NCBI GenBank assembly: GCA_003586115.2
Contig: QVOM02000116.1
Location: forward strand, 28,745,062 to 28,809,061
DNA length: 64,000 nt
DNA from: Salvator merianae
Taxonomy: Eukaryota; Chordata; Lepidosauria; Squamata; Teiidae
Direction: 5' to 3'
Of the stretch, positions 12,901 to 21,116 are shown piece by piece. The position numbers and the translations under genes were made by a program. The notes under the pieces were generated by a model. That model searched no databases. It was not told the DNA's origin and saw nothing but the letters and a program-made list of their open reading frames with translations. Within the stretch, counting starts at the first letter, position 1. Each line of letters begins with the position of its first letter.

Positions 12901-15900
12901 TTAAGCTACACAGGAGAAAACTAGCTGTAAGGAGAGAAGATTTGGTTGTAACCTTCTTCTTCACAAATGACAATTAGAATAACCTATCAAAGTTTGTAAA
13001 GAAAATACACTTATTGTGACCCTTTATAGGGCTCTAACCCAGCCATGAGACTGCAGGCTGTTCTTGGCCCTGGTCCCTGTTGGCACAGTGTGCTGACAGA
13101 GTGCAAGTCTGTTGGAAACATCATGCAGCCAGCCATCATTCCACCATAAGCATTGAGTAGAGTACTGCAAATGGCAACTGGGAGTAAGTTTTCTCCGAGC
13201 ACTTACTCAAACGACCTACAGGGCCATTTCCCGTGTTTGAAGATCCCCTGGCCAGTAACATTGCAGCCAGAGAAAAAGGTGACCTGGCTGTGATATTTAC
13301 CTGGGTGAAGGCAGCAGCTGGCATACAGGGAGCTCATCACCGCTTTGAAGAGTGCTACAATATTGGCACTCTTCTTATATTGGCACTTTAGTTAAAGTGC
13401 TGCTGGAAATAGTTTGGTGCAGCTCCTGCTAATGTCAGGCCTTGCAGGAGTGCAATTCTGTTCATGTTTCCTCAGATGTAATTCTCACTGTATTCAATGG
13501 GCATTACTCCCAGGGAAGAATGTACAACAGTACAATATTGGCAAAGGCTGCAGCCTTAAAAACTGTTATTGACACTTTAAAACTACACAACCATTAGATA
13601 TAAAATGAGTTCACAACATATTCTGCCTTGCTACATTCAGTTAAAGAGAAGTCAGCCATGTCTGCATTGCAGGGTCTCAGATGTCTTTCCCACGCACCCA
13701 ATGAGATGTGTATCCATTCTACATATGGTTATATGTGAAACTTTTAGCATTAGCATTGAAAAACTGCAGAACAGAACAATCTGGGTGCACATGTTCAGCT
13801 GGAAAATAGGGTAAAAGCATGGATATTCCAGAATATCCAAATACAGCAGAATTACTAAGCAATGTCTGGATGCAGCCTTATAGTGGTAGATTGAGCCATT
13901 ACTCCACAACACCACAGACTTATGGATAGTCTACCCCCCACTGCCACTGGCTTATGTTGGTTATCTGAGTGTCATCTCTGTGGGGCTCTTGAGTTTTATT
14001 GTTGGCCAGGGCTCCATGGTTCCATAGGTGGCAATTATTTGTATAATATGGGTTTGCATTACAAACTAGAGCCTTAGACAAGAAGGATAACTGCACTGAC
14101 TGTTTTTGGTACTGCATTAAATGAGAGAAGTCACATTGTACTGACTGGATAAGGAGCATTACTGTGACTCAAAAAAAAAAAAAAAGCATTAGGCAAAGGA
14201 TGTCACATTTTACCAACTATGTAAAAGCAAACACTGTGTTATATAAAGCCATGTCATACCAGGGCAACTATACTCCAAGATAGCCCCAAAGAGCCCCTGA
14301 TTACCTAGTTGCATATAGCGAGAATCTGCTAAGCTCATAGTATGTGCAGTAAATCAACAACAGTACAAAGTCAAAGTAGGTAGACCAGAATACCCATAGA
14401 AGAGTGATCAGCAGGGCTCAGACTGGATAGAATTATCCTGCGTAGCTCATGATGCCCTTGATACTCCAAAAGCAAAGGTGAGATAGAAATGAGGGAGATG
14501 CACGCACACTGGCAGGCTTTTTAGGTACAAAATGAGTTCAAGAAGAGAAGGGGTGCACAGAAGGAGGCTCAGTGTTTGTCCCTATGCATGGAGGTTGTGG
14601 GAGGGAAATAAGATGACAGGGCTTTCAGATGGGAAAGTGGGGAAAAGAAAATAGATTAGACAAGAAGCTTGGGGTGGGTGGGAGCAGTGGAATGGCTTGG
14701 GAAGCCTGACCCTGCCACAGAATATATTTTGGTATATCAGTCACTCTGCCCAATCTGTCACTCTGCCCATCATGTCAGCCACCTGCAAGTCCCCAAAGAG
14801 TTCAGGCTGTCATTAGAGTCCTGAACTCATTCTCTTGCACTGACAAGGGTACTGCAAAATGACCATATCTTGTACATGGCATTAAATGGATGATTGACAG
14901 TTGCTCCGGAATGCAGTTCTGTAGTGATATTTTATCATGTGTAAGAAATAGTGTAAACCCCCCAGCAATGCTGGATTCCTTTCTCAGCTAACCGTCAGGC
15001 AACTATTCTACCACCAGGCTGGAGGAGGCAGACAGGGTGATAGTAAAGGGTCTTGCCATCTGCCCTACAGCAGACCAGCGATGGTGCTAAGTTTCCCCAT
15101 TCCCTCCCAGTCCACTTTTCCTTTGGCGCCTTGCCTTTTAGATTGGAAGCCTGGGGGACAGGACTTGTCTAATGTTATATATTGTAAGCTGCTCTCAGAG
15201 TCTTTTTGGACTTCAGGGTGTCAAATAAATAAAACAATAAAATAAAGAAATGTCATTATCCTGTATGCAGCAGCTGAATCATAGGAACTGTGGAATTATT
15301 TCTCACTGGGGCCATTTGATATTTCTTTCCAGTCTGCGCCAGGGCAATGCAAAACTGCCAAACATTTTAAGATCTTAGGTTGGTCACATTTTGACATATT
15401 TTAAATCAAGCCATAAATAGAAATTTTCCCCACCACCACCACCATCTTTTCATGTGCTATACAGGGTTTGTTCTGTCATTATCTCTTTTTTCTTTTAATT
15501 ACCTTTTTTTTACTGTCTTATTCCAATCATTCAGAAGTATTAGCTTTCTAAACCAGCAGAAGTAATAGTTCTCTCCACATCATGGTCATTGTTCCCACTT
15601 CAGAAAGCATCTCGGACAGAATTATTCACTACAATCTAATTTCAAGGCCTTTAGAGCAAGTTCATAGTCTTCAAGTCACAGTCTGCATTGTGCATTTGCA
15701 AAGACAATATGACTGTAAAATTACAAATGAGAACAGAATTCAGAAGAACCTTCAGCAATCTGATGCTCCCCAATACAGCCTCCATCAACTAACATTAGGA
15801 CATCTATGCTGGGAAGGGCTGATGTAAGTTATGGTTAAAGACATCTGGTTAACAAGGGCTAATTTAGAAGGATATAAATACTGAAGAACGCCATGATATA

Positions 15901-18900
15901 TCCCAAATGGAATAGAAAGCACCAGTGAAAGAGATCTTTGGTTGGGTGAAGGATGAATAGCTGTAATCCTAGGTTCAAGTTCAAAGAACACTTCTGTGAG
16001 AAGGCCCAAATTTTACAATTTTGTTACACATATTCGTGGGAGTTGTGTGTTTTCTTCTGAAATAGCAGTTATGAGGACTACTTAGGGTTAGAGCAGAGGT
16101 GGAAATGGACATGAACCCTTTATGGAAGAAGCTACTACCAAGGCAAAAGCTACAACTGAGTTCAAAAAAGACGCACCAGTGAGGACTTTTGCCATACTAG
16201 CTATTTTGTTTTTTCCTTGAAATTTACCAAAATGTTCCTCATCTTCTCTCTCCCCTCCTCTCTCCTCTCTCCTCTCTCCTACTCTTTCCTCTCTCTCTTC
16301 TCTTTTTTGTTCTTTGAGAATGTATAGCAGCTTTGAGAACAATGTATGACACTTTTCCGAGCCTGTATCTTTCTCAGAAAAACTTCACTTCCCCTTCTGT
16401 TACTTGAGAATATGCACTACCTGTCAAATAACCTTGGTTTTGACATAAAAAAAGATGATGAGGATACCTGGCACTTTGTTGTTTTGTCTTTCAATAAGAA
16501 GAAAAAGTAATTATAGGACATTATTCTTTGGCTGCCAGAATCTGACTATATAGCATGACATGAAGTGGGTATTACATTTTGTATCATTATTCTGCAGAAT
16601 AAATGGATGCAACAAAGATAGTGGGGGGAAATCTGAATCATTTTTCCTTCATTCTTAGGGCTTACTTGTGGCAACCATTTTCTGTTTCTTCAATGGTGAG
16701 GTAAGCAGATCAGTCAACTCAACTTTTCCTTGTGATGGTTAGGCAGTATTGCTGTCTGTGTAGCTTAGAATAAAAGAAGGGTGATAATCTCCCTGCCATC
16801 TTGATGTCACATTGGATTATAAAATAAGCCATGCTATTTCCCACCAGGGGGCAGGGGTTGGAAACAGCTTATGATCCAAGGTAGACCAGCTTCAGAAACT
16901 GTTGCTGATGAAGGTACATCTGGCACATCACCAGAACACTGAACAAAGGGCAGAAAGGTGAACAAACTAAACAAACCTCTTCCTCTTGCTTTCCTGGAAC
17001 TATTCTAGCTACCAGTGAGGCAGGACACAAGCATCATTGAAAGAAAAGTTCTCACCACAAAGAGGGCCACTGTGCAAGACAGGATACTGGACTTGATGGG
17101 CTGTGGCACTGCATGCATGGGCTTCACTAAAACAGGCACTGCTAATTTTGCTGAACTCTGGCCCAAAGAAATCTTTACCCTATCTCTTCCTAACTAATTA
17201 GACTCATCTTTCCCCTCCCCCAACCTCAGGGGAATTTCAAAACTGAAAATGTTCGAATTTGACATTTTTAAAATCTGAAAAGGAAGCATTATCAATCTAC
17301 CATCCCAATACTTATATATAGGAAGCTTCCTTGTATTAAGGACAAGTTGAGTAATCAAAATCCACCTTGTTAATATCTTGTCCATCTGATATTAACTCCT
17401 TCTGTGTCATTGCTCATATTTTTCTATTAAATAATATTTTAGCATATCAGAAAATGTACTATAAAAAGCCTATGGAAGGGTGGAATTTGATTAAGAATTA
17501 CCTTCTCCATGAGAAAATTAAGATTGAAATGGGCCTTTTACTAAAAAAAAAAGTAAGCTAATCGATTATTTCCTATATACCTGCCTTTTGCCAAATCAAA
17601 ATACTGTATTAGCCTATATAGTTCAGAACCGTCTATGCTGACAAAGAGATGGTGGCAGCCTGTAAGCTCCACCAGTCCTATCAGTCATCTTCCCTAACCC
17701 CATTAAGAGATTCTTGAATCCAGAACATGGAGCTAACGATGTAAGAAGAGACCTAGAGAATCAATCAAAGTTCTCTTAGTTTCCATCTCCCAGTAGATGC
17801 CTCAAGGAAGTCCTCAAGCAGGAGGTAAAGATAATAACTGACAAAATCCACACAACCTGAAGGAGCCAGGCCAAAAGAAGGTCTAGAGTGTTGGGAACCA
17901 TATATCAGCACATACTAGGAGTATGATGATGCACTTCACTGACTTCTTGCCCACTCCTGAGGGTGGAATGGTCCAGCATGTGAGCCAGTTTGGCCTTGTG
18001 GTTCGCGTGTCAGACTCTTGTCTGGAACTCTTCCGGTTCGAGTCTGCACTCTGCATGAAGCCAGCTGGATGACCTTGGGCTTGTCACAGCTCTGTTCTGA
18101 GTTCTCAAAGCCTGAACTACCTCACAAGGTGTATATTGTGGGCAGAAGAACAGAAGGTTTGTCAGCTGCTTTGAGTCCCCTCAGGATGAGAAAAGCATGG
18201 TACAAAAACCAACTCTTCTTCTTCTGCCTTTGCAGAGCAGGCCAAGGTACTCTGCAGAAGTCAATACTGGCCTGTTTCAGCCTACCCACCTGGACCCATG
18301 GCACAGAATGCCAAAAGTAGCCTAGTTCCAGAGCCATTTCTGGCACTTTGTATCACAGTCCCAACTGGAAACTTCAATGCTGAGGAAGATTCAACTCCTG
18401 TTCTCAAAGTTTGCATAGGCCAGGATGCACATGAGCAGACAGACCTCAACCCTGATTCTGGAGCAGGAGTGGTCCAACTATATGCTACCCATCTTGCCAC
18501 TGTTCCATGATGTTATCCTCATCCTATTTTTCTAAACTCTCAGTTTGTGAGGAGGAAACCTTGTAGAAACAGATTTCAAAAAGTGAATCACACCATACTA
18601 GCATATTTCTGTTTGCAATGCTTCTTGTTCATAACCTGGGCCAGAATGGTTAAATGTAGATGGTTATAAACTGTGATTTCCATCATCCTTGCCACTGACT
18701 GTGCTGGTTGGGGATGATGGGAGCTGTAGTTCAAGGACATCTGAAGAACCACCCAAGCCTCGGCTATTGAACTGATTAGCCTAATCACTTCACCTCTAAG
18801 GTCATTTCTGCACTGACTTTTATCACAGGTCATGTCCCAGTCCAAGAGCCTGCTGCCTGCATGCTAGTGTGGAATATAGAAGGCCCCTCTCCCTAACCAT

Positions 18901-21116
18901 ATTTTGTCTGCAATGGACAAAATGGCACCTGATCCCAGTCCTGATGTGGACCTCTTTAATAAATCCACAGGTGGACCAGGGCCTGTATTTCAGGCTACAA
19001 ACAGAATGCAGACAGAACACCCCCACAGGCCAAAATACTATGGGGGTCCCTTTTCAGCAGCAGCTCAGAAAGCACTGAAGTGGCACGCCACCAAAACGGC
19101 CCTCCCAAAAACAGCAAAGGATGGAACTTTCATCCCTGGCTTTTGAAGGCTCTGTGCCAGCTTCAAAACCAGCAGCTGGGACTGGGCCACAACAGGCAAA
19201 TAGCCCTTGGAGTGGGCTATTGCAAGCCCACTCCAGTGTAGCCTGTGCTTACTATTCTGTGCTACCTGGGACAGAATAACCCACAGAGTGTGGAAAGGAC
19301 CTAACCAACCAAGCAGGCAGAGAGACAGCCCATGTGACCCACAAAAGTGCAACTGCTCTGCACTGCAGACTGCCGGTTGTGAATTTGTTTGCTTTCAAAA
19401 GAAAGGACAGCAAGCAGGAATGAAGCAGAGCAGTGAGTGGCCAGTATCACCTGCCCAGCATTTGCTAAGCTAGCCTGAAAGACGACCGTCCCTTGTTGTC
19501 ATAGCTGAAGTCAAATGCTAACCCTTTTCACCTGGAATGAAGAGTGGGAGCTACGGCCGCATCCACACACAGTAATAAAATAAAGCAGCTCAAAAGTGGC
19601 TTAGAGGTGGTAGTTGCCACATGCTAGTGATCCCATCTCACCTGTAATCCAAATTAAAGGCCAGAAATTGCACTGACCCAGGAACACTAGCTGCTACATA
19701 GAACTACCTCTAAGCCACTTTAGGGTGATTTTTTTAAATATGTGTGAATGCAGCCAGTCTCACCCTTTGGCTCAAGCAGAAAAAAGAAATGCCTTTTGCC
19801 GAGTGCAGTTGAGGCATAAATGTGGAATTTCTATGTGCTGATTAGATGTAAATTCTCCAGCATGAGTTCTGTTGGAGGAGCTGGTTTCTTCTACCAGCAG
19901 TTCTCTGGAGGGCTACAGGCACTCCATAGATCCAGTGCGTGCCTTAGCTAAAGCCAAAGCTTGATCTTCAGCTCTCAGTTTCTTCCACTGAAATGAATCA
20001 GCTTGTGATTACAAGGTACATGGAGATCAAAGTGCTGTTTCTTTGGAGAGAAAATTACACCATGGTGCAGGAAAGGGATTAGCTGCAGTATAACGGAATC
20101 TCAATTTGTCAGTGATTTTTCACTTATTACAGGACCATTTTGCCTGAAGGCATAATTCTATGAAACTGATACAAAACAAATGATTTCAAAAACTCTGTAA
20201 TGTTCCACATCCGCATTTGGAATAAGTGAAGGAGTCTCCTTTACTCACAGGCATTCAGTAGCGCAGAAGCTTTGCCTTCAAGTCTACAAAGAATAATACA
20301 CATATTTTATGATATAATCAATAGGAAAATATTTGTGTCCCGCCTTTATCATGGAAGTCTCAGGGTCCAGTCACACCTAAATTTTAATCCAGCTTCAGTC
20401 CACTTTTAGACTGAGAGAACACATCAATGAAGTAATAAAATGTTTTCTTTCAGCATTATCTAACTCAGAAAATCCACCTTTGTGTTAGATAACGTGGAAA
20501 GAAAATGATTAGTCACTTTGCTGATGTGTTCTTTCAGTCCAAAAGTGGACTGAAGCTGGATTAAAATTTAGATGTGACTGGACCCTCAGAGAATTTACCC
20601 ATTAGAGAGCTAGGCAAGAACTATTTTATCTCTTGAATAAGAACAGCAACAGCAGATTTGTGATTCTGACCAAATACATCCAGAACCACCAGGGAAGTCA
20701 GTGCCTATATGTACTATATAGGTATATCTTATAGAAGGAATTCATTAAGAAGCACACTTTTTAGAGAACTGGGATACATAGCTGCAGAGAAAGTTAAGCT
20801 GTGTTAAAAGAAATTCTTAGTTTGCAAATACCTATAAGTTACTCTCCAGATTTTCATTTACACTTCTCTTAACTCTGATGTCCTGTGCTTGCAGGTCCAA
20901 GGAGCCTTGAAGAGGCAATGGATGCAATATAAAACTCAGTGGGGTCAAAGGCGGCGAGATCACTGCTCTACACGGTCTACCTCCTACACAGCCACATCCA
21001 TCACAGAAGTTCCAATTTATTTATACCATCCTGACTCCAATAGTGAACAGTTTAATGGAAAATATATAGAAGACTCTGAGCTTGTTGCATTAAAATCTGG
21101 AGAAACATCTGCTTAG
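2084..21116 (+). CDS. Class B GPCR of the calcitonin receptor family (CALCR/CALCRL-type), 3' six exons, partial
   Basis: Gene-level entry; exons are 2084-2237, 8148-8208, 8291-8357, 12292-12510, 16659-16700 and 20895-21116. Joined, they read 254 codons without a stop, covering TM3 to the C-terminal tail. Family hallmarks are the TM3 cysteine in VSCK, the [16 protein letters not shown] core, GWGFPL in TM4, NDKCW in ECL2, PLLG in TM6, and HYQG followed by FCFFNGEVQ in TM7/helix 8. Receptors of this family bind calcitonin, amylin, CGRP or adrenomedullin, usually with RAMP partners, and signal mainly through Gs at the plasma membrane. The 5' exons (signal peptide, hormone-binding domain, TM1-TM2) are not in the window. 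Some residues match CALCR (FFHQYMM, KRQW, a tail ending in SA) and others CALCRL ([40 protein letters not shown] ICL3/TM6). Family assignment is secure; which paralog it is remains open. Confidence 0.95.
2745..2998 (+). mobile_element. CR1-type LINE, 3' UTR fragment
   Basis: This contains the recurrent 3' block also found at 37335 and 41150: ggctggag-gacaggcagga, then caggtgaaggttttgcc, then gaatgtccagaagcaattgg, ending gatgggctg-agcctgatccagc. The end sequence resembles the 3' end of reptilian CR1 LINEs. It is 5'-truncated, with no coding remnant. Confidence 0.75.
3880..3949. repeat. Compound (AT)n(AC)n microsatellite
   Basis: About 20 AT units, then about 12 AC units, then a short ATATAT end. 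Confidence 0.95.
4584..4770. mobile_element. Palindromic MITE, subfamily A (Harbinger-like)
   Basis: The ends are inverted: ggctccagctacacc at the left and gtgtagttgagcc at the right. The interior carries paired inverted words (cagcaaagtgac and gtcactttgctg types) and the phrase tctaactcagaaaatc, shared with 20363-20585 and, in modified form, 37645-37862. TAA precedes the left end; the right flank is degenerate. No coding capacity. Confidence 0.65.
5100..6087. mobile_element. Harbinger-like MITE interrupted by a CR1 insertion
   Basis: The left end gggcacttttatatgggatg is the inverted partner of the right end catcccatatggaaagggcc. ATA flanks both ends (5097-5099 and 6088-6090), a 3-bp target duplication. 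Removing the nested CR1 (about 5226-5712) leaves about 500 bp, similar to the element at 18800. This copy is therefore older than the CR1 insertion. Confidence 0.65.
5226..5712 (-). mobile_element. CR1-type LINE 3' end, antisense, nested in a MITE
   Basis: On the minus strand, 5694-5458 reads the end of a CR1/jockey-like ORF2 with [14 protein letters not shown] and a stop after CINVY. The shared CR1 3' UTR follows and ends in tandem ttcttatg units, seen on the plus strand as cataagaacataagaacata. It is a dead fragment without the reverse transcriptase domain. Confidence 0.8.
7146..7366. mobile_element. Palindromic MITE with TAA target duplication (Harbinger-like)
   Basis: The left arm tgctgtgatcacacata and the right arm tatgtgtgatcacagcc are inverted partners, and the match extends through a poly-A/poly-T stretch to about 45 bp. 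TAA flanks both sides (7143-7145 and 7367-7369). About 221 bp long and non-coding. Confidence 0.8.
8075..8138. repeat. (TAA/CAA/GAT)n trinucleotide repeat at the exon B acceptor
   Basis: An imperfect array of AAT, GAT and CAA units ends nine bases before exon B. Its closeness displaces the normal polypyrimidine tract. Confidence 0.9.
8148..8208 (+). CDS. Receptor exon B (61 bp): TM4 end and ECL2
   Basis: This exon starts after the acceptor ttctag at 8142-8147 and completes the glycine codon split from exon A. It reads [20 protein letters not shown] and leaves two bases of the next lysine codon before the donor gtgagt at 8209. The length of 61 bp is the conserved size for this exon in class B receptors. 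The acceptor has a very short pyrimidine tract because a trinucleotide repeat (8075-8138) ends only nine bases upstream of the exon. The downstream intron is only 82 bp. Confidence 0.95.
8209..8290 (+). other. Short intron between exons B and C (82 bp)
   Basis: Begins gtgagt and ends ctcttccag, with a pyrimidine-rich 3' end. It is near the minimum vertebrate intron size, and its donor overlaps an in-frame TGA if read through. Confidence 0.9.
8291..8357 (+). CDS. Receptor exon C (67 bp): ECL2 cysteine and TM5 start
   Basis: The acceptor is ttccag at 8285-8290 and the donor is gtaagg at 8358. The first base completes the split lysine codon. The exon then reads [22 protein letters not shown]. 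The Cys-Trp pair is the conserved ECL2 motif, and HGPVMAA begins TM5. This exon is too short to stand out as an open reading frame; I placed it by frame continuity and family alignment between exons B and D. Confidence 0.93.
8703..8809. mobile_element. Compact palindromic MITE, subfamily B
   Basis: Nearly the whole 107 bp is two inverted arms. Left: cctttctgcactgg, then ccttattct, then gattatatcctgga. Right: the reverse complement, tccaggatataatccagaa to cagtgcagaaaggg. The same arm recurs at 10067, 11071, 11250, 28931 and 31647. No clear target duplication remains. Confidence 0.75.
10067..10109. mobile_element. Solo left arm of MITE subfamily B
   Basis: Reads accctttctgcattgagcc then ttatttcagattatatt, matching one arm of 11071-11250, then stops abruptly where the CR1 fragment begins. 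Confidence 0.55.
10110..10330 (+). mobile_element. CR1-type LINE 3' fragment
   Basis: Contains gctctcctttgctggaggtc, ttcaagaaaaggatggacag and gggatggtttagtgaatcct, closely matching the CR1 tail at 54650-54725. It lacks the terminal ATTCTATG repeats. Confidence 0.7.
10338..10450. mobile_element. Partial copy of MITE subfamily A
   Basis: Contains gtgtagtgggacccttagat, then ttcactttgttgatgtattc and tctccctc, words in the order seen in the full copies at 4584 and 37645. Both ends are degraded. Confidence 0.4.
10570..10990. mobile_element. Harbinger-like MITE, degraded right end
   Basis: Left end ggccttttctgcacat follows TAA at 10567-10569. The interior shares ctgcacacctcc and cagggcctcc-aaac with 54840-55020, so the right end should be near 10990. 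No open frame with family similarity. Confidence 0.45.
11071..11250. mobile_element. Palindromic MITE, subfamily B, with TAT target duplication
   Basis: Terminal inverted repeats of about 52 bp: left gcccctttctgcacttggcc, right ggccaagtgcagaaagggcc type, continuing through attatatcc and ggacctgc. TAT flanks both ends (11068-11070 and 11251-11253). The 180-bp element is non-coding and is the best full copy of subfamily B. Confidence 0.82.
11536..11700 (-). mobile_element. L2-type LINE 3' end, antisense
   Basis: Contains atttattttatttaagaatt, gttctgcagttcacccaaag, gtcccaacaataaaaag, and taaaacatatttaaaata. The same order occurs at 27140-27250 next to a recognisable L2-type reverse transcriptase. 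Confidence 0.65.
12150..12203. mobile_element. Solo right arm of MITE subfamily A
   Basis: Contains aaagtggactgaagctgg then attaaaa, identical to the right arm of the element at 20363-20585, ending gggcc before TGA. Confidence 0.55.
12206..12258. repeat. (GGT)n/(GAT)n repeat near exon D acceptor
   Basis: Perfect GGT run at 12219-12249 flanked by GAT and GTA interruptions, ending 34 bp before exon D. Confidence 0.9.
12292..12510 (+). CDS. Receptor exon D (219 bp): TM5 end, ICL3, TM6, ECL3 and TM7 start
   Basis: The exon follows cttgcag, with the final g at 12291, and ends with CAG before gtatgg at 12511. It encodes 73 residues in phase 0: [13 protein letters not shown] of TM5, an ICL3 with [14 protein letters not shown]6 with [10 protein letters not shown] and IPWRP, ECL3, and [12 protein letters not shown] entering TM7. 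The PLLG motif at the TM6 kink is typical of class B receptors. The [14 protein letters not shown] stretch is closer to CALCRL, while VNFFF and GIQFV are CALCR-like. A GGT repeat lies 34-42 bp upstream of the exon. Confidence 0.95.
13812..13875. mobile_element. Partial copy of the MITE at 48339-48455
   Basis: Contains ggatattccagaatatcc, then aagcaatgtctggatgcagcc followed by TTA, matching the centre and right end of the 48339 element. The left arm is lost. Confidence 0.5.
15120..15245 (+). mobile_element. LINE/SINE 3' tail (L2- or CR1-like)
   Basis: Reads ttagattggaagcctggggg then attgtaagctgctctcagag and ends in aaataaataaaac units. This is a common reptilian retroelement 3' tail; the exact family is unclear. 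Confidence 0.5.
16238..16306. repeat. CT-rich low-complexity tract
   Basis: Nearly pure pyrimidine on the + strand, built from CTCTCC and CTCTTC units. Confidence 0.85.
16659..16700 (+). CDS. Receptor exon E (42 bp): end of TM7 and start of helix 8
   Basis: This micro-exon lies between the acceptor attcttag (16651-16658) and the donor gtaagc (16701). It reads [14 protein letters not shown], the conserved TM7 to helix 8 junction of class B receptors, and is exactly 42 bp, the usual size for this exon in the family. FFNGE agrees with CALCRL, whereas CALCR has a CNNE-type sequence here. It was found by frame continuity, not from an open reading frame. Confidence 0.94.
17035..17112 (+). mobile_element. 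CR1-type LINE scrap
   Basis: gagggccactgtgcaagaca and ggatactggacttgatgggc match the last part of the CR1 3' block at 2910-2960. Confidence 0.45.
17980..18225 (+). mobile_element. Sauria-type tRNA-derived SINE with Bov-B-like tail
   Basis: The order is diagnostic. An A-box-like tggccttgtgg (17991-18001) is followed by a B-box ggttcgagtct (18035-18045), then gccagctggatgaccttggg, cttgtcacagctctgtt, acctcacaaggtg, and gctgctttgagtcccctcag. The tail is ggtacaaaaaccaactcttc with CTT repeats. This is the structure of the squamate Sauria SINE, a tRNA head with a 3' tail borrowed from Bov-B LINE. It is a retroposed copy, not a functional tRNA gene. Confidence 0.88.
18310..18500. repeat. Unclassified interspersed repeat shared with 40485-40750
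   Basis: Contains ccagagccatttctggcact, actggaaacttc-atgctgaggaaga and ctggagcaggagt. The reverse complement of 40500-40740 has the same words in the same order with substitutions. The family is unknown; it is perhaps the interior of a larger DNA element. Confidence 0.45.
18680..18755 (+). repeat. Common reptilian interspersed repeat fragment
   Basis: Contains ggggatgatgggagctgtag then ttcaaggacatctgaag. An antisense relative lies at 33483-33545. The motif recurs in reptile genomes, but I cannot name its family. Confidence 0.45.
18800..19301. mobile_element. Harbinger-like MITE with TAA target duplication (502 bp)
   Basis: Left end ggtcatttctgcactgac and right end gtgtggaaaggacc are inverted partners. 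Inner parts (left ttttatcacagg, right cctgggacagaataac) also pair. TAA flanks both sides (18797-18799 and 19302-19304). The left end is shared exactly with 54407. Confidence 0.75.
19555..19755. mobile_element. Palindromic MITE with ggctgcat ends
   Basis: Left ggccgcatccacacaca pairs with right tgtgtgaatgcagcc. Inner arms aagtggcttagaggtggtag and actacctctaagccacttta pair almost perfectly. No matching flanking 3-bp repeat is left. Confidence 0.7.
20363..20585. mobile_element. MITE subfamily A, near-perfect 46-bp terminal inverted repeats, TCA duplication
   Basis: The left arm gggtccagtcacacctaaat, continuing ttaatccagcttcagtcc, is mirrored almost base for base at the right end (ggactgaagctggattaaaa, then tgtgactggaccc). 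TCA flanks both ends (20360-20362 and 20586-20588). The interior adds the inverted pair tttctttcagcattatct and agataacgtggaaagaaa. No coding capacity. It is the best-preserved copy of the family and ends about 310 bp before exon F. Confidence 0.85.
20895..21116 (+). CDS. Receptor exon F (terminal): helix 8 and cytoplasmic tail with stop
   Basis: The exon starts after cttgcag (g at 20894) with V-Q-G-A-L-K-R-Q-W and ends at a TAG stop, 21114-21116, giving 73 residues. The start is the amphipathic helix 8 with [11 protein letters not shown], close to CALCR. A Ser/Thr-rich stretch ([11 protein letters not shown]) could be phosphorylated for desensitisation. TEVPIYLYH resembles the CALCR tail, and [11 protein letters not shown] resembles the CALCRL tail. 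The protein ends in ETSA, compared with the ESSA end that I recall for CALCR. The mixture is the main reason for considering a distinct paralog. Confidence 0.95.
   Translation, partial: VQGALKRQWMQYKTQWGQRRRDHCSTRSTSYTATSITEVPIYLYHPDSNSEQFNGKYIEDSELVALKSGETSA

Larger units (their letters stand above)
12511..16658 (+). other. Intron between exons D and E (4,148 bp)
   Basis: Starts gtatgg and ends attcttag. It holds a MITE arm (13812-13875), a poly-A run (14169-14186), a LINE/SINE-type tail (15120-15245) and a CT-rich tract (16238-16306). The remainder is unremarkable. Confidence 0.75.
16701..20894 (+). other. Intron between exons E and F (4,194 bp)
   Basis: Starts gtaagc and ends cttgcag. 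It is the most repeat-dense intron, with a CR1 scrap, a Sauria-type SINE, the shared block at 18310, and three foldback elements (18800, 19555, 20363). Unassigned parts at 17120-17970 and 20590-20890 show nothing clear. Confidence 0.75.

Noticed and set aside
18005..18060. A- and B-box-like sequence as a functional tRNA gene
   Set aside because: The boxes are the head of a Sauria-type SINE with its characteristic body and tail; no cloverleaf-complete tRNA is seen.
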